From: Diphasiastrum complanatum
Lineage: Eukaryota; Streptophyta; Lycopodiopsida; Lycopodiales; Lycopodiaceae
DNA: 59,271 nt
Direction of reading: 5' to 3'
Assembly (NCBI GenBank): GCA_029204225.1
Contig: CM055096.1
Span: 2,601,545 to 2,660,815, forward strand
Shown piece after piece: positions 48,111 through 59,271 of this stretch (positions within the stretch are counted from its first letter, which is position 1; each line of letters begins with the position of its first letter). The notes under the pieces were generated by a model. The model saw only the letters and a list, made by a program, of their open reading frames with translations. It ran no database searches and had not been told where the DNA came from. The translations under genes were made by a program, and so were the position numbers.

Positions 48111-50506
48111 CAAAATGGTGTCATAAGTAAGAGCAAATGTAGCATAGGGAGGAGTTAGATATGGGGTCCAAATGATAGAAGAAAAACTACGTGAAGAATA
48201 AATAACATGAAGGAAAATATTAGTTGCAAATTGAGTAAAAACACAAATGGGAGTGCAAATGAATGGTGCATAATGAGATTAGAAGAGAAGGAGTTGAACT
48301 AGCCAATGTGATAAAGAAAAAATATGTGAGGGAGTAAATTTAGAGCTAGATAGCTCGTGATGATGGAATTAACCCATATTGCATGAGATAACTCAAAATT
48401 TTAATTCTCAATGTAGTTGACCTATATCACAATAGCAAGGCCTAATTTCAGGTCTATCAATAGAGATAGCTCAATTTTGGCTGTTATCACTTAAGATTGT
48501 TCATAGAGTGACAAAATCAAAGAATTAGAGGACATAAAAAATTCAATTTGATTAAATTTGATGCCAATCACTCAAGATAGCTTAAATTGGACGCCTAATA
48601 TGTGATTTTGGTCTTTATGGCTCCACATAATGCATAGAGTGACTAAAATTGATCAATCTCAAATTTAGGACATTTAGATTGCTTGAGTTCGATCCCTTGC
48701 AAATGAGATTGGCCCCTATCACTATATATTGCTCAAAATGATGTGTTTGAATCAAGATAGCTCAATTTTGGCCACTATCATTATATATTGCTCCTAAAGA
48801 GATCAAATTAGTAGAATCTCGAGCTTAAAAGTTTGTAAAGTTCAAATTTGATGCATGTTGCCCAAACTCAATGCCTAGCATGTGATTTTGGTCCCAATCA
48901 CTTGGCATAGCTGATAGAGTGTTCAAACTTAATTAGTCTCAAATTTAAAATACTTAGGTTGCTTGAATTTCATCTGGACTCATTGATGGAATTATTGGGC
49001 CCTACACTTGAAATAGCTCAAATTTCATGTTTATCACTAGAGATAGCTCAAACTTGATGTCTACATACGACTTGAGATAGATCTACTTTGATGTGCATCA
49101 CTTGAGATAGCTCAATTTTGGACAAATACTGAATTCTTAAACATGTGAAGGCATTTAGCTACCTCAAAGTTCATGCTTATGATTCAAGATAACTCAAATC
49201 AGATGCCTAAGATGTGATATTGGTAATTTTTCAATCTCTAGAAAAAAGAGTAATGATAAATCAAATTGGAGGCCCAATATGTGTTTTTGGTTTTTCTGGA
49301 TCCACATAATGCATCAAGTGATCAAACTTGATCAATCCCAAATTTGGAATATTTGGATTGCTCGAGTCCCCTTGCAAATGATATTGGCCCTATCACTTGA
49401 GAGAAAAAGAAAACATGTGTTCGAATAACAATAGCTCAATCTTCACCATTATCATTAGATATTGCTCCCAAAGATATCAAATTAGTGGAATCTCGAGCTT
49501 ATGAATTTTTGAGACTGCTCTATTTTGATGTCTATCACTTGAGATAGCTCAATGAGATAAATATTGAATTCTTGAACAATTAAAGGCATTTAGCTACCTC
49601 AATGGTCATGCTTATGATTCAGACTAACTCAAATTGGATGTCCAACATGATATTTTGGTCATTGTCCAATCTTTAGAAAAACCAATGATGATAAGTCAAT
49701 TTGTAGGCCACCCAATATGTGAATTTCTAAGATAGCTCAAATTGGATGCCTCACATGTGATTTTGATCTTTATGGCTTCACGTAATCCATTGAGTGAGAA
49801 AAATTTGGTAAATCTCAAATTTGGGATATTTATATTGCTTGAGTTCGATCCCTTGTAGATGAGATTGGTCCCTATCACTCAAGAATACCTAAAATTTGAT
49901 GTATTTAATCAAAAAAGCTGAATTTTAGCCATGATCATGGGGTTTTAATCTTTATGGCTCCACAATGGATTCAATGATCAAACTTGATCAATCCCAAACT
50001 TGGTATATTAAGATTGCTTTTGTTTGACCCCTTGGATAGATAACTAAAAAATAATGTGTTCAAATCAAGATAGCTCAATTTTGGCCATTATCATTAGAGA
50101 TTGCTCCTAGAGAAATCAAATTAGTGCAACCTTGAACTTAGATGTCCGAGAAAGTACAAATTTGATGCCTTTCACTCAAGATAGTGAAACTCAATGGTTG
50201 CTTGATTTTCATCTAGGCTCATTGATGGAATTGGGCCCTACACTCAAAATGGCTCAACTTTCATATTTGTCACTCGAGATAGCTCAAACTTGATGTCTAC
50301 GACTTGAGATAGATTTGTTTTCATGCCAGTCTATCACTTGAGATAGCTCAATTCTAGATAAATACGGAATTCTTGAACATTGAAAGGCATTTAGGTATCC
50401 GAAAAGTTCTAGCTTATTATTTAAAATAGCTCAAATTAGATGCCTAAGATGCAATCTTGGTAATTATGGCTCAATAAGTCAAACTGGAGGCCCAGTACAT
50501 GATTTT

Positions 50507-50844
<338 letters not shown>

Positions 50845-51707
50845 CTTTCACTCTCCAATTTCCAATCTCTCTTTCTCTCTCACACACTCTTTCATACCTC
50901 CTTTTCATTTTTCACACATTTTTCTCTTTTATTAAATAGACCCTTATCATTTCAAACACCTCAAATTCAATCTCTTCCAAATTGATTTCGGATTGTACCA
51001 CTGAGGATTCTCTCATTGAGATCAAATTTAAAGAATCCCTAGTTTTGAAACTTTAGGTGACTCAAACTTGAAGCATGTCCATAATTAGCAAAGAATATAG
51101 TCCAATACATCGATAGAATATTGTTGATGACAAACAAACAACTTAGAGAACAGACTTTGCCATTGTTTGCCAAGTTATGTCTATCACTCGAGATAGCTTG
51201 AATTTGATGTCTGGCATATAATTTTATTTCTTATCATTTGAAATTGTTCATTGTGTGATCAAGATCAGCCAATCTAAAATGTAGGATATTCAAATTGATA
51301 TAGTTCTCTCTCTTTGCTGAAATAGACCCCTACCACTTGAGGTACTTATATTTGATCACTTGCACTCGAGATAGCTTGTTTTTGGACTATATCACTCAAA
51401 ACTCTCTCTCATTGAGTGATCAAAATCAAGGAATTTGTAGTTTTGGAAATGTAAATGCCTCAAACATGAAGCATATAAATCAACATGGCTTGATTTTGGC
51501 ACAAAATATGCAATTTTTACCACCCAAAGTTGCTCAGATTTGATTCATATCACTCTTGATAGCTCAAGTTTGCTCCTTATCTCTCAATTCAAACAGCTTA
51601 GATTTGATGCATAAAATGTATCTTTGGTCTTTGGTACAAGACAAAACTAATTTAGTCATTGCATTCGGCAAATCTTGAGTTTAGGGGGACATTTGGATTG
51701 ATCTAAG

Positions 51708-52092
51708 TCAATCCTACTCCAATTTTCATGAGTTTGAAGGAATTGAAGAGGCTGGCCATGTAATGATGCACACAGGCATAGATATCACAAGATTATAGTT
51801 GACCTTGTTACAAACGATGAATAGGGATCATTGATCTATAGCTCTGAGATCATACATAATTTGTTGATTTTTTGTGGCAAACTTCAGATATTATGTTGTA
51901 TACGTTGAACAAACGAGGCTAAAAAGACATCAAGGTTAGTAATGTTTTTTATATTGTCTTTTCCTCATGTAGCTTGAGTTGATTACATCCTTCGTCCTAT
52001 TGTGTAATGCAGCAACTGATCTTATAATTCAGGAGTCTGCCATCGATATTTCTCTTTTCAAATCTCTGACATTGCCTGGAGGCAGAAGATTA
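51708..52092 (+). other. Unassigned sequence with a weak exon-like stretch
   Basis: Past the palindrome boundary no repeat is recognised. From ~52013 a short frame (ATDLIIQESAIDISLFKSLTLPGGR) after a possible TGCAG acceptor runs into the 52093 repeat. Confidence 0.3.
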
Positions 52093-52551
52093 CTCTCACT
52101 GCTCATCGGTATTGGTGAGCACACATCTTCCTTTAATCCATTGGTACAACATTTTCCAAGTAGTGAGATGCTTTGTTTTTTATATTTTGGGATTATTTAC
52201 TGGCTTATCCAAAGAATGGAACACAATGAAACAACCACATTCAAGGATGCAGATTAGTTATAGAGATACTAAGCTGCAAAACTACCACTAGACCTTTTAA
52301 AGCTCATCTACTATAGAAATGTAGCTAATTAGACTGTTGTCTTGTATAGGAGTAAGGGAGAAAAGCTTCGCAAATGTATATTATCACGGTGAGGGTTTAC
52401 GGACGTTTCCCCCTTCCAAGGCTCTTATTGAAGGTTAGAGCAATCTTTCAAAACTGGCTATAAGATGGATTTCTATTATAGCTAAGCAAAATAGCAAATT
52501 TGAAATCTTCTATCAACGGTTAGACTGGAGGGTTGTGGGAGAAGAATCTAG
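52093..52551 (+). repeat. Direct repeat of 2402-2852
   Basis: Second copy of the transposon 3' fragment, without the upstream transposase sequence. The frame SLLIGIGEHTSSFNPLVQ is retained and extends further than in the first copy. Confidence 0.85.
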
Positions 52552-52763
52552 TATGAGGTTGTTGTTGTTTACAAACACCTTGAAATTAAGCTGATTCTAA
52601 TGAAATGATCACTTCATTCACAATGAAATTTGTTTAGTTTAATTCCATTCCGAATCAATCCAATCTTTTTGTTTCTTGAGGTAATTCAAACCCATATTCA
52701 AGATATCTACCGATGTCCCCATTTTTAGTTAGATTTTGAGGGTAAGCATGTTAGGTTCTACAC

Positions 52764-53012
52764 ATAGTATCCACGGTTCTCTGAACCGTACCCTAAAACC
52801 GTACCATTAACCATGGTACGGTTCATCATAATTAATTTATTTATTTATTGATTAATGTTTTGGCCTCATTTGATTAAAAATGGACCATAAAAACAAAATT
52901 AATTATCTATTAAACGGTTCACTAGAACCGTGGCCAAATTTTTTTGAAAACCATATGGTCCACATAACCGTGGTGAACCGTCCACAGTTCATTAATTCTA
53001 TGGTTCTACCGG
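52764..53012. mobile_element. AACCGT-rich small element, possible MITE
   Basis: Eight AACCGT/ACGGTT-type motifs occur within ~200 bp, including an 11-bp inverted pair TGAACCGTACC ... GGTACGGTTCA at about 52779-52825. The outer parts (CCACGGTTCTCTGAACC and GTCCACAGTTCATTAATTC) hint at terminal similarity but no clear ends or target duplication were found. Confidence 0.45.
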
Positions 53013-54371
53013 AAGTCACTACTTGTAGCAGTTAGAAGATGAAATTGAAATCATAACAGCTGGAAAAATAAAAAAACTCTATTCCAAGGTACGACTTTTT
53101 AGCATTACGATGATGTAAATGTAAAAGGGTAAATCAAGAGAGAGCCATAGATGTGGAGCTGGAGCTACAAATGGAAATTATGTTGCAGCTAGTGATGGAG
53201 ATGGAGATGGAGTTTATGCTGGATCTAGAGATGGAGTATATGCGGCTGGAGCTAGAGAAAATTGCGTTTATGTTTTTTATGTTTCTTCTTGTATGTGTTT
53301 ATGTTCAGAGCGCCCATCACCCATAGGTTGGGAGCTCTTTCACCCTCATATGTTTACAACATCAAATAAACCATAGGCATGTGTGTGCAATGGTCTCTCC
53401 CATCTACAAACCTCTGTAAATGATGTTAAGTCTTATTGATGTTTATGTTTTCTATTTGTTCGTGCATGTGTTCATTGCAAAGTGCGGGCAATGCTTGACA
53501 AATGGAGTCATTGACAATGCAATACTTCCAATGGTATCGGGTGGTAATCATTTGATAGCATGGGTACATTCACTAGGTATGCATGTGTATGTTCCATGAC
53601 CATTTGCCTCTACTCAAGTTAACACCTTTGAGAATAAACATCTCCAGACGTAAGTTTCTCTAACACTCTTCCTTAAAGTTCATAATTTGGTAGGCTAGGT
53701 GCATACAATAGACATGCATGTGTATAGTCCATGATCATGGTCCCCTAAAGTGACGATTGCATCTATTTCAGATCCCACTACTATTCTGCTATGACTATAA
53801 TCTGCCAATCTATGACCTATAGAGACGTATAGATCTTAAATTTGCCACTTTTGTAGTTCTATCTAAGTATAGCGCTCCTTAGACTTGAGTTAATTTTTTA
53901 AATGTTTCATTGTGTTAAACGTTTTAAACAATAGACGCCGGATTACTCGTATCAGACACATTTTTTTACAAGAGTATCGTTGATTAGAAATCGAGCTCAA
54001 GTCGGAATGTCCTTTTGGAAAAAATTGAAACTTACTTGGACAGGAAACTGAAACTTACATGGCTCAATTATCCTCCTTTGTTGTCCCATTATCATATTTT
54101 GAATTCTATACAACATGTACATCGAGATAAAGCATACATGAGTATGCTTCATGACAAATTGCTCCTAGAATCATGGACTTGGAATTTGGTGACTACACCA
54201 TTGCTCCCACACTTTCAATCCAAGTTCTAAATCCACCGGTTTGACCACTTGGCAGTAACCAAGTTTGCACATTTAAGAAAACATCTCCAAGTGTTAGTTT
54301 CTTGAATACTCTTCCTTGAAGTTCATTCTCGTAGTGCAAGTATTGTTTTTGAATAGAATGTAGTAACGACT
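53013..54371. other. No gene recognised
   Basis: Contains a short GGAGCT/GATGGAG hexamer-rich stretch at 53155-53260 and two related phrases (CATGTGTATGTTCCATGACCAT near 53583 and CATGTGTATAGTCCATGATCAT near 53718). A 71-codon frame at 54015-54230 has no recognisable motif. It may be the 5' non-coding part of the following transposon. Confidence 0.4.
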
Positions 54372-57300
54372 ATGGAGTTTGTATTAGATGTCCTAAAGTA
54401 CATATGCATCCGCTATTTTTGTAGATGTCAAGTGAATCAAGACCTGGCCTTCGAAGATGCACATGCAACTACAAGTGCAAACACACACCGCTTGGTGTTG
54501 AATACGTATCCGATCGTGTGTACTATCTTCATTGCCATCAAGATGCACTTGGAAAAGTCCACCCTAGTGTAAGGCATGAAATCGGAGAGGCATCAGAGAT
54601 GTTGCAAACACCTCAACCAAGACATTCAACTACAAATGCCCAATGGCAAACAAGAAAAGTGACATGCAATTGCAAGTCTTATTGCACAGGTGAAAGATTG
54701 GTTCATCCAGCTACTTTCACCAGACACAAATTGTTCCAAACAAGGTATGACAATATTATTACCAAATGGGGATTTCAATAGAATCCAATGTCAATACAGA
54801 GACCTTCATGAGTCAAGATGATAACAACACTGTGTATGACGAAGTACTCCATGGGGACACAACTAATGAGGATGTCTCACATGAGACTCCTCAATGCTAT
54901 AGGGAACAACCAGAAGACCTATCTCTAGAGGACAAAATATTAGAAAGATGTATTGAGATGTAGGCATTGTGGGATAAAGATCAAACACCCATACAATTTC
55001 AAGATGAAATGTTACTTCTTTTTGGGGACATGGTTGGGTCAAAGGATGCCACAAATGCAAATGTAAAAACAAAACCAAATCTTGCCAAACTTTTGGTCCA
55101 ACTCCCAACCACGTGGAATGGGGATCCGAATGGAGTTAAAGATTCCAATATCTTGGAAACAATTAATAAACACATATGTTGGGTTAGGAATGCATGATGT
55201 GCAACGCTTTCGAATGTGTACTGGTGTAGGAAATAGTCCACATAGTCCTGAAGTCTTCAACCCAGCAAAGAAGATAATTATGCCGGTGATGTATTGTATT
55301 GTCTCTGCCAAGAAGACTCTTTTCAAAATAGGACTTTGAAATGTGATTTTCCATCTTGTTGTGAGAAATGCATGGAATGAAAATGCCTAGAAAATACATG
55401 ATTTCATTTGAGTATGCTCCAATTTCCACCCAACTGCATTTCCTTTCAAAAAGTAGAATGATTTGCCATGTCAATCCAATGCAAGAGGAAATTATGCAAG
55501 GTACTTTTAAAAATTATTGTTGAGATAGAAAATTTAATTACACTTTATAGCGAAGATTAGTGTACTAATATTATTTACTTTGATGTAACAGGGGGATCCA
55601 ATAAACTTTGCTCTCCTTTTGCACACAGATGGATTTCAAGCCTCACGAACCACTCAAAAAGATTGTTATGTTGTGGAAGTCAAGATACTTAATGCTGGAA
55701 AGCTTTGCGCACAAGACATTTTACTAGTTTTATTCATACCTCTTAGTTGCAAGAAGCTTATTCAAATTGTGGATGATGCATTTGCAGCATTCTTGCAACC
55801 TTTGATAGTTGAACTAGAACATCTTTTTGTTGAGGGAGTTGATTTGTATTACAACTATCCCCCCTCTCAAATTATGTCTCAATTAGACACTATATTTGAA
55901 AAATGTCATCTTCATACAATATTAATGATGGTGACAGGAGACCATCTGGCCCAATGTAAAATCAGGCTTTTTAAGAGTGGTGGCCAATTCTTATGCTGCA
56001 GAGACAAAGCTAGATCCACACTCGATGCAAGGATAGATGGCTATCCTGGTCGCTATGTCTTCGATGGAAATAGATATCAAGCAAGATATCCCACAACCAA
56101 ACGATCAACATGCGAGATGGTTGATGCATTGTCGAAGCACAATGAAACACACATCCAATACGAAAGGGAGGAAATACTAAGAGGTGTAGGTTTTTCTGGA
56201 GAGTCTAACCTTTGGCGACTACATGACTTGTATAGCTTTAATCTTGCAATAGATCTGGTGTACAATGCTATGCACATATTGTCTTTGAACTTATTTTGCA
56301 AGTATATATCCGGTCTTATGAAGGAGTGCACCCATGAAGCCACCAAAGTAATCGATGCTATTGTCACAACAGTGTTTAAAAAGACACCAAATTTGATATG
56401 GTATGGACGTTGGCCTCATCTTCCTAGCAAGTACCATTCAATCCTCAAACCAGAAGAAAATCAAAAATTCATTCAATGGTGCCTACCAAACATATTAGGA
56501 AATGTGGTCGGTATATCGAAATGCTCAACTGAGCTAGGTCTATTACTTATAGACATCGCGCACATTTTTTACAACTATAGTAGAGACACTGGATGGTGAA
56601 AGGAGGGTCTCACTATGGCACGATCTTTGCTCCTTGCTTGGAGAGTTCGACGTGAGGAGTACCTTGGTCCAAACTTGTCTCCATTGGAACGTTGCAGGTT
56701 GGAATCATTATAAGACATCATGATTTCCATGTAGTTTGTCTATTGCTCTTGCATTGCCAATTTATCTCGTACTTGTGTATGCAAGAAATGGCAAAATATT
56801 GGATGATATATATCGACAAGAAAATCATGATGTGTATTGGTGCTATGACTTTGAATGCAAGGTTTCGACCTATGTCAATACTTTTGCAAATAATAATGAG
56901 ATTTCTTACTCTCAATTTTTTGAAGAGAAAAGTATTTATATCAACTTTTGAGAGTATTCGAATGGATAAGGATGGGCTTTCCCCCCCTCAGAGGATGCTT
57001 GGTCATTTTCATGAATTCTTAGTTCTTCCTGATGGATATGCACTACAAACGACTCATTTGTTGGACTGTTTCTCGTTTCACAAACGTGGAATATTTGAAG
57101 TTTCATTTGTTTCGAAGGCAAAGGAAATATGGAAAACATATCTAGCACATAAATGTGGATATCCATGCGAGGATGTTATGCTCACAAAGGGGATAGTCAT
57201 AACAAAAAAAAGAAAGCAGTGTCGTGCGCCCACGGAAGAGGAGACACAATATGCGAAATTTTTTGACAAATTGAAAGAGGGCGTGGATACTTTGGGCAAA

Positions 57301-57520
57301 TAACGATTTACAACAAAGTGTTCTTTGGTGGCGAGACATATGCAATAGGAGACCCTGTAGTTGTTAGGGCAGATGACACCAATGGGGAAAATAATGTAGG
57401 TCACTAGAAAGCACAACTCGCATCATTTTTCGCTATGCAAAACAATGGTGAATTCATGATACTTTTTGGTGCAAAATACTTTCGCCAATGTATTGTTTTA
57501 TATGGAACGAGTATATAAGC
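54372..57520 (+). pseudogene. Tnp2-like transposase (CACTA-type or related), copy 2
   Basis: Best preserved copy. An N-terminal Cys/His-rich stretch (CTCNYKCKHTPLG, CHQDALG, CNCKSYC; 54460-54690) suggests zinc binding. Acidic linker follows. After an intron (~55501-55591, AAG/GT to AG) the main 326-codon frame (55619-56599) has TDGFQASRTTQKDC, FLQPLIVELEHLFVEG, MMVTGDHLAQCKI, CRDKA, NRYQARYP, GRWPHLPSKYHS and NQKFIQWCLP. A later frame (56960-57303) has GIFEVSFVSKAKEIW. Near 57310-57480, in another frame, FFGGETYAIGDPVVVRADD looks BAH-like. Several stops and frame shifts (e.g. 54961, 55196, 56597) show decay. No terminal CACTA repeats were found, so family placement rests on the protein pattern. 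Confidence 0.65.
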
Positions 57521-57611
57521 AAGTAAGCATTTGATAATTCTACATATGCAATATTGGTTTACTTCATGAAAGTAATGTTTTCAATTTATGGTTGTATGTA
57601 AAGTTTAAGTA

Positions 57612-59146
57612 ATGAAGGAGAATGGCTCTCATTTGAACATCGTGCAACATTTAGAAGTTGAGCTAGAGCCGGAGCTGCTCTTTGGAGAAGCATATAAACA
57701 ATCTTTTGACAAGATCCCTCATGACAAGGTAAGTTTTTTCTGGTTTTGCATCACTACTTCATTTTTTATTAGAGAAAAAACTTAGATGCAAGCAAGTGTA
57801 TCAAATGTGTGTTTCTTTGAGTTTATATAATGAAAGTATAAATATTTTGCACTTTATAATACTACTTTCAAACAAAGTTGAATCTAGTCTTACATGTGTG
57901 AGAATATTCCAAGGGTTTATCTTGAAAAACCATACACCGCAATCCATTGAATACTGTAGACAAGTAGATATCTGAGTTACAAATAAATTAATCCATTTTA
58001 AAAAGTTTGTCCAAAATGTTGTGATTTTTTTTTGGAACAAGTGTTTTGATTAATTATGTCATTTCTGTAAGTGATTGCATGAAGTCGAACATGTCAGCTT
58101 TTTAGGTATATTAATATTATTACATTTATGTTTTTTGATGCTAGAAATGAATATTGATGATGTGGAAAGATTTCCTAGCCATATGATATTCATGGAACTA
58201 TTGAATGACGACTCTTCCAATGATGAAATTGTTTCCACACACGTTGAATTGTCCACCCAGGTTCAATTTCAAAATTACACTTTCTAATTAATTTAAAAAT
58301 AAATTTGATTGATATATTATCGTTATAAAATTTTGACTTTGTTTTATATAGGAAAAAGAGAAAGAGAAACCTCAAATGTGTACTCATGAAGATGTGCGTT
58401 ATGAAAGAAGTATGCGAGCTCGAAAGGTATGCATGATCAACTTTTATCTAAGAAGCACTTTTGGTACACGTTATGTACATACCTTGATAGTGTGTTTTTT
58501 TTTTTCAGATGAGCTCAAAAATGATGACGATGTTGAGAGAAAAAAGATTTTGCGAGATTACCAAAAGATCACATAAAGTGCAAAAAGTCAAGGTAACAAG
58601 AACTCTTGTTTGAATAATCTTGATATTATGATTTGAATGTATTGTTTTCAAAATATTGTGCATCAAATTTATTTTGTAGAACTTGTGTAAGTGGGCTTTG
58701 GATGAAATATTACTTCATGGTTTGAATTTTATTCTAAGTGTGTAATTTGTAGGTGAATCACAACATGATTCACAGTGTGAAAAACCAGAATTTTGATCTT
58801 GCCAAAACTTTGTACGGTTCCAAAAAGGTCAAGAATATTTTTAAGTTCTAGGTGCATCTTCAAATTTATTTCTTCTACGTGTTTATAGAATGTAATTTAC
58901 ATGCTTTATTTCAAAAACGATTTTGTCATTCATCAAAGTCATGACATGTGATTTACTATAATGTTTGGATTATTAAACATGTGTCATGCTTGCAATTTTT
59001 TAAGAATTTCAGATTAAAGTCTTGTAGAGTACGTATATTTATCAAATAGATCGTCTTGTATGTGTGTTTCAACTTGATTTTAGATTATGTCATTTATTTT
59101 TTGATAACAGGCCCTCCGTGAGCTTGATTATGGCTCTAAAAATTAG
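57612..59146 (+). pseudogene. Small-exon downstream gene or 3' exons of the transposon
   Basis: A series of short exons with good GT-AG borders: 57612-57728, ~58146-58260, 58352-58426, 58509-58592, 58753-58827 and 59111-59146 (TAG). From the third on, all are multiples of three and join in phase 0. The deduced protein is basic (EKEKEKPQM, SMRARK, MLREKRFCEITKRSHKVQKVK) with two similar short motifs, AKTLYGSKK and LRELDYGSKN. The phase between the first two exons is not resolved. It follows the transposase in the same direction, as second genes (TnpA-like DNA-binding proteins) or alternative 3' exons do in CACTA elements. Identity unproven; this part could be intact. Confidence 0.5.
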
Positions 59147-59207
59147 AATTCAAGTAATCAGCCAATGGTATGAAATATTAGAATGTTTATGTTGGAGGGT
59201 TTGCGGT

Positions 59208-59271
59208 TTATGTTGGAGGGTTTGCGGATCCCAAGGCATCCCTAACCCTAGCTAATAAGTGAGAGGGATTT
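59208..59271 (-). repeat. Inverted match to gypsy interior at 34977-35042
   Basis: The final bases (GTTGGAGGGTTTGCGGATCC ... AAGTGAGAGGGATTT) are the reverse complement of the end of the accessory region of the gypsy element, so another copy of that family probably continues beyond the window. Immediately before it, a ~20-bp unit (TTTATGTTGGAGGGTTTGCGG) is tandemly doubled. Confidence 0.75.

Overview
The window reads as nuclear DNA of a land plant with a large, transposon-rich genome. The signs are spliceosomal introns with GT-AG borders, three copies of a plant-type (tau-class) glutathione S-transferase gene, plant-type copia and gypsy retrotransposons, a tRNA-derived SINE with target-site duplication, CACTA/Tnp2-like transposon genes, and long microsatellites. 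I cannot name the species; a fern or another large-genome vascular plant is only a guess. Almost every gene carries stops or frameshifts, so this is largely a graveyard of mobile and duplicated DNA.

Layout. 1-2.85 kb is a decayed Tnp2-like transposase, followed by a possible LTR-retroelement 3' end. 3.6-4.97 kb is GST module copy 1 with an intact-looking SINE. 5.7-6.8 kb is a copia RT/RNase H remnant on the minus strand. 7.0-16.6 kb is the most unusual part. It is a tandemly duplicated cassette with an unrecognised minus-strand gene, a bidirectional promoter carrying eight CACGTG G-boxes, and a plus-strand gene encoding a histone H3-like fold joined to a Ulp1/C48-type SUMO-protease-like domain. 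A third gene with a BAH-like N-terminus follows the second copy.

16.86-31.06 kb is a large imperfect palindrome whose arms carry copia pieces, a gypsy LTR, PBS and gag, and unidentified sequence; its centre is GST module copy 2. 31.06-34.3 kb holds a second partial gag-LTR copy and small repeats. 34.3-40.7 kb is a decayed gypsy element on the minus strand with two ~586-bp LTRs. 40.7-51.7 kb is a satellite-like field built on a degenerate TCACTYGAGATAGCTCAA motif; most of it forms a second palindrome whose centre is GST module copy 3. 52-59.1 kb has a fragment matching 2.4-2.85 kb, a small AACCGT-rich element, and a better preserved Tnp2-like transposase followed by a small-exon second gene. 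The last ~64 bp match, inverted, the interior of the gypsy element.

How things fit together. The H3-Ulp1 gene, the BAH-like gene and the unknown zinc-finger-like gene sit side by side in convergent and divergent pairs and look like one chromatin-themed unit. Whether it is mobile, captured host DNA or something else cannot be settled here. The two palindromes both have the same GST module at their centre, which suggests a shared rearrangement mechanism. All identities are by eye; no database search or alignment program was run.
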